The position numbers were made by a program, and so were the translations under genes. DNA of 48,950 bases from Candidatus Ligilactobacillus excrementigallinarum (lineage in GTDB: Bacteria; Bacillota; Bacilli; Lactobacillales; Lactobacillaceae), in contig DXFP01000019.1 of the NCBI GenBank assembly GCA_019114385.1, forward strand, positions 1 to 48,950, written 5' to 3'. The notes under the pieces were generated by a model. That model ran no database searches, was not told the DNA's origin, and saw only the letters and a program-made list of their open reading frames with translations. Below are positions 17,916-28,489 of this stretch, piece after piece; the first letter of the stretch is position 1, and the number at the start of each line of letters is the position of its first letter.

Positions 17916-20900
17916 CTATTCTGCAGTCCAAGTCAATGTTGCTGTGACATTGACTGTGATTGGTGAACCATATTCAACGTTTTCGTTTGCTTTTGCAATA
18001 TCGAAACCTGGTTGGATATAGTACTTGTAGTAGTAATGGCCAGAACCATTTGGATATTCAACTGATTTTTGCAAGTTTGTACCGTCAACACCATTTTCAT
18101 TTGGAATAGCAGTGTAAATCTTGTTTATATCAGTTGTTGATACCTTGTCACCTTTTGTTCCAGTAAATGAACCAGGAACTGAACTTGGCATGTCCGTTAC
18201 AATGGTGCCAACTTTTTCAGGATTAGCTACTGTAATGTTATCCACGCCAGGGCCATTGTAAACTGCAACTACCTTATATTGTACTTGAGTAGTTGCTTGT
18301 TCTTGAGGATCAGTACCTGGCTTGTTATTACTGTTATCATTGTTGTCCGTATTTACAGGTGGAGTTGTAACTGTAGTTGTTATGTCTTTTAATGGTGCAT
18401 AGTTAATCTTATCTGGTGAAGTATAACCATGGAGCATGCCGTTAAAGACGTTCAATGATTGCAATGGGAAACCGTGGTCATCAAACATTGCCATGTTATC
18501 CCATGTTGTACCGCCCCAAGCAGGTTTGCCTTGGTAGTACATTACACTGTCTGGTGAGTATCCAACTGAGTGGCTGTTTGCCCAACCGGTACCAAAGACT
18601 TCTGACATTGCATCATTGTATTGCCAGTTTACCCAACCAGCTTTGTCTGGAATCCATGCTGGTTCCCAGTAGAAAGCACCTAAGCCGTTGCCTGCAACTA
18701 ATTGCTTGTACATGTCAACTATTTCGTCAACTTGTCCTTGTGGTCCAACAGGGTAAGCGTTAGTGTTTTGCCACTTAGTATTGCTGTCACCGATTGAGTT
18801 GCCTGTACCATCAGCATCTTGTGTTGTACTTGCCCAACTAGTTTCAAGTACAACAAATTGCTTGTGATACTTCTCAGCAACCATTTTTTCAACTGCTAAC
18901 AAGTTGTTTGGTGTGTTAGCCCCTGTACCTAATCCGTGGCCGTTGTTATCTGCACATGACCAGAATGGGTAGTATGATGATCCCAAGACGTCGTAGTCAA
19001 CATTGTGTTGTGCCAATGTATCCATGATAAATGTGTACTTATCAATATTTGGTGTTTCCAATTGGATAGTAATCTTTGTATCTGGTGCGACTGCACGCAC
19101 AGCCTTTGAACCTGCACTCAAATAGTTGCAGATGTTGAAGGCCTTCATTGTGTCGCCCCATGCACCTTGGTATGAGCCGCCGTGATCACGGTCTGTTGAT
19201 TGTCCAAGCATACCGTTTGTGATTTCGTTACCAATTTGAATCATGCCGACATCAACTCCGGCATTCTTGAAGTCTTGCAATGTCTTCCGTGTATATTGGT
19301 AAACTTCTTGTTCGATATCGCTGACACTTAAGTTCTTCCATGCCTTAGGAACGATTTGTTTACCAGGATCAGCCCAGAAATCTGAATATTGCAAGTCAAG
19401 CATAACCTTCATACCGTATTGTTTTGCTTCCTTGGCGATTGCCAATTCGCTGGCTACGTCACAGACACCACCACCGTAGTTTTCGTTATCTGCGTTGTAT
19501 GGGTCGTTCCATAAACGTAACCGGACGTAGTTAACGCCTGCATCGTGCAAGACTTTAACTAAGCTTGCTGGATTGCCGTTGAAGTCATAGAATTGAACGC
19601 CTGCATCTTCAAGTGACTTGTAACTTGAGATATCAACTCCGCGAATCATGTCTTCTGACATACCTTCGATTGGTTTAACGACAACTTTATCGTAACGTAA
19701 ACCAGTTTCTGTACCATTCTTGAATGCATCAGTTACTTCTTGGGCAGTCATTTCAGTAGATGGCTTAGTTGATTCGTCATTAGATGTTACGCTGGCTTTG
19801 CCGTATACCAATGTAGCATTGTAGTTCAATGTTACAGTATCGCCGAATTTCACATCTTTGTTATCGTTTGCAACTTCTTGTTGTTTACCGGCTTCTTGGT
19901 CACCATCCAACCAGTATTCATAATGGTATGGGTTACCAGCTTCATCGTAGTAAGTTGTTGTGCCGATAAATGCTTTTGTCATTCCGCCAACTGTATTAGC
20001 TAAGGCTTCCAAGTTTTCGCTTGAAATTGTGTTGCCTTGAATTCCAGTTAAGACTGCTTTAGCTGTGTCTGTTAAACCTGCGTTAACTAAGTCAGCGGGA
20101 TTCATTGAACCAGTTGTCAAACCGTCTTTAACTATGGCACTTACGCCAGGAGCATTGTAGACGTTTGTAATTTTGTATTGTACATTTGAAGTCTTCTTCA
20201 CAAAGTTGCTTTGCTTGTCTTTGTTGTAGAAGATGACAGTTGTATTCCAGTTCTTAGAATTATTAGCATCCTGGATTGTTGCTCCGACACCTAAAGCTTT
20301 CCAGTTTGAAGCATCGTTGCCTAACATTGAAACAATCTTTTGGGCAGCCTGTTGAGCGGCTTGTTCCTTGTTAGGAGCAGATACAGTTACTTGGTAAGCT
20401 TTAGCTGTACCATTCATTAATTGGTTGTTTTGCAAGTTGATTTCGATTGATTGTTCATCGTTCTTCAAATCGCCTTGAGCAACTAATTGAGCTGTATCAT
20501 GCAAACCAAATGCTTGATAGTTGTTTTGATTGCCTTTCCAGTCTGCATCCATTTGAGCTTTGCCTTGACTGTTTAAGATATGGTTGATTTGGCTGGCAAC
20601 GTCATCTCGATACTGTGCAACTTCTGAGTTTTGAGGTTCTAAGGCCCCAGTAACTGTGTTGAAGTAGTACTTTTGACCGTTAATTGTTTGCCAACCGTAA
20701 ACCATGTTACCTAAACCATCGTAGTAGCAAAGTTTGTGTTGGTCATCAATGTATTGGAAGTTATTCTTTACTTGAGCACCAGTTACTTTGTCAAAGTATT
20801 GCCATTTACCATTGATTTGTTGTTGACCATAAACCATATTACCGTCTTTGTCATAGTAAACTTCTTTGTTTTGTTCTTTGATCCAAACATACTTGTTCTT

Positions 20901-22688
20901 AGCCTGTGCTCCAGTTATCTTATCAAAGTATTGCCACTTGCCATAGAGTTTTTGTTGGCCATAAACCATATTACCCAAGCGATCGTAGTAAACTTCCTTC
21001 TTTTGGTCCGCAATCCAAATGTATTTGTTTTTAGCTTGCGCCCCAGTAACTTTGTCGAAGTATTGCCATTTACCATTGATTTTTTGTTGGCCATAAACCA
21101 TGTTGCCTAAACGATCATAGTAGACTTCTTTGTTTTGTTCTTTGATCCAGATATACTTGTTTTTAGCTTGTGCTCCAGTAGTTGTGTCAAAGAATTGCCA
21201 CTTGCCCTTAATCTTTTGTTGACCATAGACCATTTGAGCAGTATTAGGATTGTAGTAAACTTCCTTCTTTTGATTCTTGATCCAAACGTAACCTGTTATT
21301 GGGTTGCCGTTGCGGTCAAAGTTGTACCAGTGGCCGGCAATCTTTTGTTGGCCATGAAGTTTCAATGCTCCAGTAACTTTATCAAAGTTGTAAGTCTTAC
21401 CAGCAATCTTGTGCTTACCATATTGCATTTGGCCATTGTTATTGTAGTAAACCAGTTTGTGTTGACCTGGAATATATGTGATTCCACGACTCATTGCACC
21501 AGTTACCTTATCAAAGTTATACCAGTGACCTTTAATTTTTTGTTGACCATAGACCATGTTGCCTAGACGATCATAGTAAACCGTCTTGTTTTGATTTTTG
21601 ATGTTAACAAACTTGTTCTTAGCTTGTGCCCCAGTAACTTGGTCAAAGAATTGCCATTTACCTTTGATTTTTTGTTGACCATAGACCATGTTACCTGAGC
21701 CATCGTAGTAAACTTCTTTCTTTTGGTTAGCAATCCAGACATACTTAGCCTTAGCTTGCGCCCCAGTTACAGTATCGAAGTATTGCCAGTGGCCGTTAAT
21801 CTTTTGTTGGCCGTAAACCATGTTTCCTTTGTTAGGATCATAGTAAACTTCCTTCTTTTGTTCATTTAACCACTTGTAACCAAATTGCATTGCGCCGGTT
21901 ACTTTATCAAAGTAGTACCAGTTGTTCTTGATTTTTTGTTGACCGTAAACCATAGCACCTGATTCAGGGTTGTAGTAAACGGTCTTGTTTTGGTCTTTGA
22001 TGTATTGGAAACCAGTGTAGTTTTTCTTAGTTTCCTTGTTTTGTAAGTACCATTGACCATTTTGCTTAATTTGAACTGCATCGTCATGTTGTTGAGCTTG
22101 TTGAGCTTTGTTGATCTTTTGTGATGATGAAGCAGTTTGATTTGAAGCTGCAGCTTTTTGAGTATTATTAGTTTCAACTTTGTTGTCAGTAGTCTTAGCT
22201 TGAACTTGGTTATTGTCAACTGCCTTAGTGTTTGTCTTAGCAGCTGGAGTTGAACTCTTTGTATTCTTGACAGTATTGTTGTTTGTTGGAACAGCAGCTA
22301 ATTGAGTTTGTTTAGTTTGACTATTGTTCGAGTTGACAGAAGTGCTTGATTTTGCAGAACTGCTCTTAGCACTTGATGATGTTTTAGCAGTTGTATCTTG
22401 AGCAGCAGCTTTTGATTGTTGTGAAGTTGCCATCAAGTTTGTGTTAACACGTGTCTTAGCAGTATCTTGAGCAGAACTTTGACTGCTCTTCAAAGCAACT
22501 GTTTGTTGATTTGCCAACGAATCTGTTTTGGACTGTGTTGTTGTTTGACTGTCTGATGTGTTTGAAACACTGTCAGCTTTAACAGTATCGTGGGCAGTTA
22601 GACCAGCAGTTAAACCGAAGAACACGATTGGTGCAATTACCCAGTTTTTACCGGATTTATACATCTTAAAACGTTTCTTGCGTTCCAT
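17916..22688 (-). CDS. Secreted GH53 endo-beta-1,4-galactanase with KxYKxGKxW signal, Ser-rich linker, glucan-binding repeats and a duplicated beta-rich accessory domain
   Basis: RFKMYKSGKNW signal; GH53 core RGVDISSYKSLEDAGVQFYD...YVRLRLWNDP...MIQIGNEITNGML...VVLETSW; many repeats at 20636-22076. Confidence 0.9.
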   Translation of the reverse strand: MERKKRFKMYKSGKNWVIAPIVFFGLTAGLTAHDTVKADSVSNTSDSQTTTQSKTDSLANQQTVALKSSQSSAQDTAKTRVNTNLMATSQQSKAAAQDTTAKTSSSAKSSSAKSSTSVNSNNSQTKQTQLAAVPTNNNTVKNTKSSTPAAKTNTKAVDNNQVQAKTTDNKVETNNTQKAAASNQTASSSQKINKAQQAQQHDDAVQIKQNGQWYLQNKETKKNYTGFQYIKDQNKTVYYNPESGAMVYGQQKIKNNWYYFDKVTGAMQFGYKWLNEQKKEVYYDPNKGNMVYGQQKINGHWQYFDTVTGAQAKAKYVWIANQKKEVYYDGSGNMVYGQQKIKGKWQFFDQVTGAQAKNKFVNIKNQNKTVYYDRLGNMVYGQQKIKGHWYNFDKVTGAMSRGITYIPGQHKLVYYNNNGQMQYGKHKIAGKTYNFDKVTGALKLHGQQKIAGHWYNFDRNGNPITGYVWIKNQKKEVYYNPNTAQMVYGQQKIKGKWQFFDTTTGAQAKNKYIWIKEQNKEVYYDRLGNMVYGQQKINGKWQYFDKVTGAQAKNKYIWIADQKKEVYYDRLGNMVYGQQKLYGKWQYFDKITGAQAKNKYVWIKEQNKEVYYDKDGNMVYGQQQINGKWQYFDKVTGAQVKNNFQYIDDQHKLCYYDGLGNMVYGWQTINGQKYYFNTVTGALEPQNSEVAQYRDDVASQINHILNSQGKAQMDADWKGNQNNYQAFGLHDTAQLVAQGDLKNDEQSIEINLQNNQLMNGTAKAYQVTVSAPNKEQAAQQAAQKIVSMLGNDASNWKALGVGATIQDANNSKNWNTTVIFYNKDKQSNFVKKTSNVQYKITNVYNAPGVSAIVKDGLTTGSMNPADLVNAGLTDTAKAVLTGIQGNTISSENLEALANTVGGMTKAFIGTTTYYDEAGNPYHYEYWLDGDQEAGKQQEVANDNKDVKFGDTVTLNYNATLVYGKASVTSNDESTKPSTEMTAQEVTDAFKNGTETGLRYDKVVVKPIEGMSEDMIRGVDISSYKSLEDAGVQFYDFNGNPASLVKVLHDAGVNYVRLRLWNDPYNADNENYGGGVCDVASELAIAKEAKQYGMKVMLDLQYSDFWADPGKQIVPKAWKNLSVSDIEQEVYQYTRKTLQDFKNAGVDVGMIQIGNEITNGMLGQSTDRDHGGSYQGAWGDTMKAFNICNYLSAGSKAVRAVAPDTKITIQLETPNIDKYTFIMDTLAQHNVDYDVLGSSYYPFWSCADNNGHGLGTGANTPNNLLAVEKMVAEKYHKQFVVLETSWASTTQDADGTGNSIGDSNTKWQNTNAYPVGPQGQVDEIVDMYKQLVAGNGLGAFYWEPAWIPDKAGWVNWQYNDAMSEVFGTGWANSHSVGYSPDSVMYYQGKPAWGGTTWDNMAMFDDHGFPLQSLNVFNGMLHGYTSPDKINYAPLKDITTTVTTPPVNTDNNDNSNNKPGTDPQEQATTQVQYKVVAVYNGPGVDNITVANPEKVGTIVTDMPSSVPGSFTGTKGDKVSTTDINKIYTAIPNENGVDGTNLQKSVEYPNGSGHYYYKYYIQPGFDIAKANENVEYGSPITVNVTATLTWTAE
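20636..22076 (-). repeat. Glucan-binding repeat array of GH53 gene
   Basis: ~10 tandem units KYIWIADQKKEVYYDRLGNMVYGQQKLYGKWQYFDKITGAQAKN and variants. Confidence 0.85.
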
Positions 22689-22895
22689 TTTTTCACTCCC
22701 TAATTAAATGTTATATAATCCTCATACGTACGTCATTCTACCATCATTCAGGCGAAAAGTGCGGTGACTTAAGAATTTTGTAATAATCAGTTTATTGTTT
22801 ATTAATGTTTACTAGCTATCTGGGAAAGGATTTGACTAGGATTTTCAAGTCGGATACTATAGACATGTTTATAAAATTTGATGAGATGGAAGAAT

Positions 22896-24482
22896 ATGGA
22901 AAGCAGAACTAAACAATATCAGAAGAAAACACGTGATACACGAAATAATATATATCTATTTTTAAAAGCCGCAATTATTATCTTGGCATGTGTTGCCTTA
23001 ATTTTAATTGTGGCGGCCTCATTTACTAACCGAGAATTTATTGGGGCAATTTGGGAAAAACCAAATGTAAAAACTAACAGTCCAGGATTTATGATTGGTA
23101 CAATATGCGGAACGCTAGTCTTACTGGTGGGTGGCAAATTGTTGAAAAAAGTTGATCCGCGATTAGTTTTTAAAATTTTCACGATTTTATTTGCGATTGC
23201 GGGAATCTTTATGGTCTTTAATATGCCAGCGACAATGAACCCAGGAACTGACCAAGAGTTCATTTATCACATTGCAAATCAAATGAACCACGGAAACTTC
23301 CATGCATTACGTGCTAGTCAATATTTAGGCATTTATCCTTTCCAATTAGGATATGTTTCATTTATGCGATTGCTGGAATGTTTCAGTATGAATATTCGGT
23401 TCTACTATTTTGTTAACCTATTATTAGTAATTTTAATTAACTATCTTTTATGGAAAATTGTTAAATTAATGGCGCAAGAAAATAACGCGGCTCAAAACTT
23501 CACGATTATGTTGAGTTATGCCTTTTTGCCGCAATTGTTATATATCGTATTTGTTTACGGTAATGTTCCAGGATTGTGTGCAATGTTAGGTGCGGTTTAT
23601 TTCGGCTTGCGGACATTAATAGATGGAAAGAAGTATCGTTATTCATGGATAGGCTGCTTATTATTGTTTATTATTGCTTACCAATTAAAGAGCAACTATC
23701 AGATTGCAGCAGCAGCTTTAGGAATTGTATATATTTTGCAGGCAATTAAACAGAAACGTTATTGGTTAATTGCGATGCCATTTGTGATTTTTGCATTTTT
23801 CTTAGGGTCAAATCGTGCAATTAAGGCCGCATATGAAGCTGAATCAGGAATGAAAGTACAACAAGGCTTGCCAATGATTACCTATGTGACAATGGGAACT
23901 ACGAAAAATACCGAAAAGCGGGCACCTGGCTGGTTTGATGAGTATACAACTAAGTTATATACCAAACATGATTATGAGCCGGCTCCAACAACCAAGGCAG
24001 CTAAAAAAGATTTAAATAAACGGATGAAGTACTTTGCTAAACATCCGGATGAGATGCAAAAATTCTTCAATGATAAGTTTATTTCAACATGGGCAGATCC
24101 AACTTTCCAAGGAATCTGGGTTAGTCCATGGCACCATAAGCCAAAGACGGAAATTTTGCAATCTGTTTATTACCAAAATTATCATAAACAAGGAAAATAT
24201 GAAATTTCATGGTATAAGAAGTCAGGCAAGAAAATTGCAGCTTGGTGCAACTTCTTAGTGGTCGCAATCACTTTTTTGGCACTGCTTTACTTAGTAGTGA
24301 CGCGAACGAAGATTGATTGGTATTCGACATTTGCTATCTTATATTTGATGGGCGGAATGCTATTCCATTTGATTTGGGAGACAAAGAGCCAGTATGTATT
24401 CCAATACATTATTTGTTTGATTCCGGTGGCAGCAATGATGATTGGAAAGGATATGAAGAGCGTTAAGCCAAGCATAATTTAA
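22896..24482 (+). CDS. Integral membrane glycosyltransferase (GT39/ArnT-like, TIGR03766-like)
   Basis: Polytopic GT-C-like protein with a DQEF-type luminal loop (NPGTDQEFIYHIANQMNHGNF); start chosen at internal ATG. Confidence 0.65.
   Translation: MESRTKQYQKKTRDTRNNIYLFLKAAIIILACVALILIVAASFTNREFIGAIWEKPNVKTNSPGFMIGTICGTLVLLVGGKLLKKVDPRLVFKIFTILFAIAGIFMVFNMPATMNPGTDQEFIYHIANQMNHGNFHALRASQYLGIYPFQLGYVSFMRLLECFSMNIRFYYFVNLLLVILINYLLWKIVKLMAQENNAAQNFTIMLSYAFLPQLLYIVFVYGNVPGLCAMLGAVYFGLRTLIDGKKYRYSWIGCLLLFIIAYQLKSNYQIAAAALGIVYILQAIKQKRYWLIAMPFVIFAFFLGSNRAIKAAYEAESGMKVQQGLPMITYVTMGTTKNTEKRAPGWFDEYTTKLYTKHDYEPAPTTKAAKKDLNKRMKYFAKHPDEMQKFFNDKFISTWADPTFQGIWVSPWHHKPKTEILQSVYYQNYHKQGKYEISWYKKSGKKIAAWCNFLVVAITFLALLYLVVTRTKIDWYSTFAILYLMGGMLFHLIWETKSQYVFQYIICLIPVAAMMIGKDMKSVKPSII
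24447..24480 (+). repeat. Dispersed repeat family 1, copy D (overlaps 3' end of CDS)
   Basis: AAGGATATGAAGAGCGTTAAGCCAAGCATAATTT. Confidence 0.65.
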
Positions 24483-24488
24483 CCAAAA

Positions 24489-24528
24489 CAAAAATCGTTA
24501 CTCATTCAAGATTGAGTAACGATTTTGC
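24489..24528. terminator. Bidirectional terminator
   Basis: AAAATCGTTACTCA-ttcaagat-TGAGTAACGATTTT. Confidence 0.85.
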
Positions 24529-24577
24529 TTTAAACGAATCTAAAGGAAGTTGTATATGCAGTACATCTTTTTAAAAA

Positions 24578-25546
24578 TTAATCTTCCATTTTGTCAGTAT
24601 AGTCGTCTTCTTCAATGATAAAGCGAGGGCGTCGTTTAACTTCTTTGAAGATTTTGCCGATATATTCTCCAATCACACTGATACAGATTAGCTGAATTCC
24701 GCCTAATAACCAGATGGAAGCCATTAATGAAGACCAGCCAGGGACAGTGTGGCCCGTTAATTTTCGGATAATTGAGTAGCCGACAAAGATAACGCTGGCA
24801 AATACGATAACCAATCCTAAGAACATGATTAATCGAATTGGAGTTGTTGAGAAGGAAGTGATTCCGTCTGCAGCAAACTTAATCATTTTCTTCAATGGAT
24901 ATTTTGATTCGCCGGCAAAACGTTCTTTGCGAGCATAGTAAACTTTAGCTGATGGGAAGCCGACTAATGGTACCATACCGCGCAGGAAAAGATTTTCTTC
25001 CTTGAAATCGAGTAAATGTTCAACGGCACGTTTGCTCATTAATCGGTAGTCGGCAGAGTTAGGCACCATGTTAACGCCTAATTTTTGCATTAAACCATAA
25101 AACATCATGGCAGTTTTGCGCTTGAAGGCCGTGTCAGTGTCGCGATTATTGCGTACCCCGTACACTACATCGAAACCATCATGATATTTTTTGACCATCT
25201 TTGGAATTGCATGGATATCATCTTGCAAATCCGCATCAATGGTAACAATCATATCAGAATATTCAACAGCTGTAGTCATTCCAGCAATCAAGGCGTTTTG
25301 ATGACCAAAGTTTTTACTGAATTTAATGCCGGTAATGTAGTTGTATTGTTTTTCGAATTGTTGGATCAATTGCCAAGTTTTATCTTTGCTGCCGTCATCA
25401 ACGAACATAATCTTGCTTTGTTGACTGACTTCACCATGATCCATCATATTGACTAATACGCCGCCCAGCTCTTTCACCGTTTCAGGTAATACTTCTTCTT
25501 CGTTAAAACATGGGACAACGATGGTTAAAATATCGTTCTTTCTCAT
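24578..25546 (-). CDS. GT2 undecaprenyl-phosphate glycosyltransferase (GtrB/CsbB/DPM1-like)
   Basis: TIVVPCFNEEEVLPETV, FVDDGSKDKTW, TIDADLQDD, plus two C-terminal TM helices. Confidence 0.85.
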   Translation of the reverse strand: MRKNDILTIVVPCFNEEEVLPETVKELGGVLVNMMDHGEVSQQSKIMFVDDGSKDKTWQLIQQFEKQYNYITGIKFSKNFGHQNALIAGMTTAVEYSDMIVTIDADLQDDIHAIPKMVKKYHDGFDVVYGVRNNRDTDTAFKRKTAMMFYGLMQKLGVNMVPNSADYRLMSKRAVEHLLDFKEENLFLRGMVPLVGFPSAKVYYARKERFAGESKYPLKKMIKFAADGITSFSTTPIRLIMFLGLVIVFASVIFVGYSIIRKLTGHTVPGWSSLMASIWLLGGIQLICISVIGEYIGKIFKEVKRRPRFIIEEDDYTDKMED

Positions 25547-25704
25547 CGAACCGCTCCTATAAAAATGCTTATCTAACTAACCATTCTAATATATTTTACA
25601 AAGGAATGCTAAAACTGATTAGAAGAAATTAATAAAAAATAAATTATCATACGAAATAAGGTATAATGTATGAAGTGAGAATTTTAATTAAAGGAAGCTT
25701 AATC

Positions 25705-28380
25705 ATGCATAAAATCAAAAAACAACATGATTACGGGTATTGGCTCAGTTTTTTGATTCCATTGGGAGTAATGCTGGTGATTATGATGATTCAGCATGTT
25801 TTTCCATTTGGGAATGGGACAATTGCATCAGTCGACATGAAGAATCAATATTTGTCGATCATGACGTATTTTAAAAATAATTTGGCTCATCCACAGAATT
25901 TCTTGTATTCAAATCAGATTTCTTTGGGTGGAAACTTTTTTGCGGTATTGACATACTATTTAATGTCGCCGTTTAACTTGTTGTCGCTCTTTTTTCCAGC
26001 CAAATATATCACTGTATTTTACTTATTAAATACTTTGCTTGATATTGGGTTACTAGGACTGACAACCTATCTTTATTTCAAAAAATCAATTTACTTAAAT
26101 CGTGAATTACCAACTGATCATCTACGATACACAATGGCTTGGCGGGTATTTTTTGCTTCTGTCTTCCCATTGAGTGCCTTTTTCGCGAACTACTTAAACT
26201 GTGTAATGTGGTTAAATGCGATTATTTTGATGCCACTAGTAACATTAGGACTTGATCAGTTATTATATAAAAAACATCCGCACACATGGCTGTATTGGCT
26301 TTGCCTGTCATTGACATTGATTTGCAACTATTACATTGGGGTCATTGTATTAGTATTCATGTTCATTTTGACAGTCTTTTGGGTCATTGATCAGTTATGT
26401 CGTAAAAAATGGCAGACAATTGTTCCTCGCGGCTTGAAAGTTTTAATTTTAACAGTACTTTCAATTTTGGCTTCAGCTATCGTTATGTGGCCAAGTTATT
26501 TGGCACAACAAAATGTTGCACAGGCGCAGATGAATCCGAAGAATAATTTCTTACCAGTTTATAAATTCCGTAATTTCTGGGGTGCTTTATTTAATGGCCA
26601 AGTGGCACACCATCCAGGACCATTAATTTTTGCAGGGCTATTAAGTTTAATTTTGTTCTTGGCTTTTTTCTTCTCAGGCAAAATTAAATTGCGAGAAAAA
26701 ATTTTAACAGCGTTATTTACTACATTATTAATTTGTTCTAGCTACTATACATTCTTGTATATGATATGGCATTCATTATCGATGCCAAATGGTTATTTCC
26801 AACGTGAATCATTTATTTTGACATTTTTCATGCTAGGAATTGCTTACCGCGGATTGACGATCTTTGAAAATCGACATCCGTTCTATTTCCTTGTACCAAT
26901 TATGTTGGTGATGGCAATTGCAATGCTGGTTGTCCAAAATAATTGGGGCTTATTTGAACCAGTTGAAATTAATGGCAACATTATTTCCCTGGTTATATTA
27001 TTAGTGCTGCTTATTTTGGCAGTTGGCAAACCTAAGCTGGGCATGCCGCTGTTGATGGCAATTAGCTTATTAGGAGTTGCGAAATATAATAATCGAGTGC
27101 AAAGTTCAGCATTCCATGAAGTACCGCAAGATGCATACAGCAAATTTGTGACTGAGAATCAGCAGGTTTATGACAAATTAAAACAGTATGATTCGTCATT
27201 TTACCGGGTTGGGGCTACAGAACAGTTGAATCAAGGCGATCCAATGCTGTTCAACTATAACGGGATTGAATCATATTTGTCACAACAACCAACTTTGCAA
27301 ACTGATTTCTTATCGGCAATGGGTTATTTCCAAAAAATCGGCTGGGTACGCTGGAGCGAATTTAACAATGGCTCAACAGGTGCTTTGAATGATTTATTTG
27401 GGATTAAATATGTAGTTAAATCTGACCATGAGATGATGAAGGCTGCACAGCGAGTGGATGCAATGCCCACATATAATAATCAGTTGAATGTACCGCATTT
27501 GAAGCCGGTATTAAGAAGTGAACATACGATTGTTTACCAAAATCCAAATGCTTTCCCATTAGCTTTTGGAACCAAGGATGGTAAAGGAAATAGTTCAATT
27601 TTCAACGGGTTGTACTTCTATAATCCGGCTGCTAATCCATTTATCTTATACAACTGGATGTTTAAGCGGATTAGCGGCAAGACTTGGTTATATAACGTCC
27701 AAAACTTACAACGGGTATATAATAAGCACACCAAAACTATTACTGTGAAAGGAATTATTAATCGAACGGGCGATATTTACGGGTTCATTTCTCAAAATCG
27801 TTACAAGATGCCGGACTTGAATTGCGATTATATGCCAGTAATAGTTAATGGTAAAGAAGTTGCACGTTTTAGCGAAAAGAACGAATGGGGCGAAAACGGC
27901 ATAATGTATTTGGGTCACTTTGAAGCAGGTGAACCAATTACAATTAAAATTAAGAATGTCGCCAAAGAAATTAAAAATAGCAAAGTTTATGTTGCAAGTG
28001 AAAATCAAGCGATGTTGAAACAAATCAAGAAACAAGCAACTGCAGGTATCACAGGTGTGAAAGTGGATGCAGGCAATGTATCATTGAAGACAACTGCAGC
28101 CTTTAAGCATCATTTGCTTGTTTTGACCATTCCATATGATAAAGCTTGGAATGTGAAAGTGGACGGTAAAGAAGTTAAACACTATAAAGCTTTAGGAGAC
28201 TTAACAGCTTTGAAATTAACTCCTGGTGCCCATCAAATTGAGATGCATTATGTAGTGCCTGGATTACAAGTCGGAGCATGGATCAGTGTAATTACATTTG
28301 CATTATTAATTGTATATGAGGTCATCAAATTTAAGATGCAACGTAAGAAAACGAATTCAGGAAAAAAAGCTTTAAGGTAA
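25705..28380 (+). CDS. YfhO family membrane glycosyltransferase
   Basis: ~890 aa, multiple TM helices, GNGTIASVDMKNQYLSIMTYFKNNL and FSNQISLGGNFF-like YfhO signatures, C-terminal beta domain. Confidence 0.85.
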   Translation: MHKIKKQHDYGYWLSFLIPLGVMLVIMMIQHVFPFGNGTIASVDMKNQYLSIMTYFKNNLAHPQNFLYSNQISLGGNFFAVLTYYLMSPFNLLSLFFPAKYITVFYLLNTLLDIGLLGLTTYLYFKKSIYLNRELPTDHLRYTMAWRVFFASVFPLSAFFANYLNCVMWLNAIILMPLVTLGLDQLLYKKHPHTWLYWLCLSLTLICNYYIGVIVLVFMFILTVFWVIDQLCRKKWQTIVPRGLKVLILTVLSILASAIVMWPSYLAQQNVAQAQMNPKNNFLPVYKFRNFWGALFNGQVAHHPGPLIFAGLLSLILFLAFFFSGKIKLREKILTALFTTLLICSSYYTFLYMIWHSLSMPNGYFQRESFILTFFMLGIAYRGLTIFENRHPFYFLVPIMLVMAIAMLVVQNNWGLFEPVEINGNIISLVILLVLLILAVGKPKLGMPLLMAISLLGVAKYNNRVQSSAFHEVPQDAYSKFVTENQQVYDKLKQYDSSFYRVGATEQLNQGDPMLFNYNGIESYLSQQPTLQTDFLSAMGYFQKIGWVRWSEFNNGSTGALNDLFGIKYVVKSDHEMMKAAQRVDAMPTYNNQLNVPHLKPVLRSEHTIVYQNPNAFPLAFGTKDGKGNSSIFNGLYFYNPAANPFILYNWMFKRISGKTWLYNVQNLQRVYNKHTKTITVKGIINRTGDIYGFISQNRYKMPDLNCDYMPVIVNGKEVARFSEKNEWGENGIMYLGHFEAGEPITIKIKNVAKEIKNSKVYVASENQAMLKQIKKQATAGITGVKVDAGNVSLKTTAAFKHHLLVLTIPYDKAWNVKVDGKEVKHYKALGDLTALKLTPGAHQIEMHYVVPGLQVGAWISVITFALLIVYEVIKFKMQRKKTNSGKKALR

Positions 28381-28394
28381 TGCAAAGATTGACT

Positions 28395-28422
28395 AAAACC
28401 GGTGAACAATACCGGTTTTTTG
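28395..28422 (+). terminator. Rho-independent terminator
   Basis: AAAACCGG-tgaacaata-CCGGTTTTTT. Confidence 0.75.
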
Positions 28423-28489
28423 TATACAATAAAAGTGAGTGTTTTTTGTTAGGTATATCTGGGAACGAAAAATTTAGAGGAGATTGATT

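Noticed and set aside
20736-21566. Two long + strand ORFs (124 and 143 aa) opposite the GH53 gene
   Set aside because: Complement of the repeat array, same periodic hydrophobic artefact; no RBS or independent domain.
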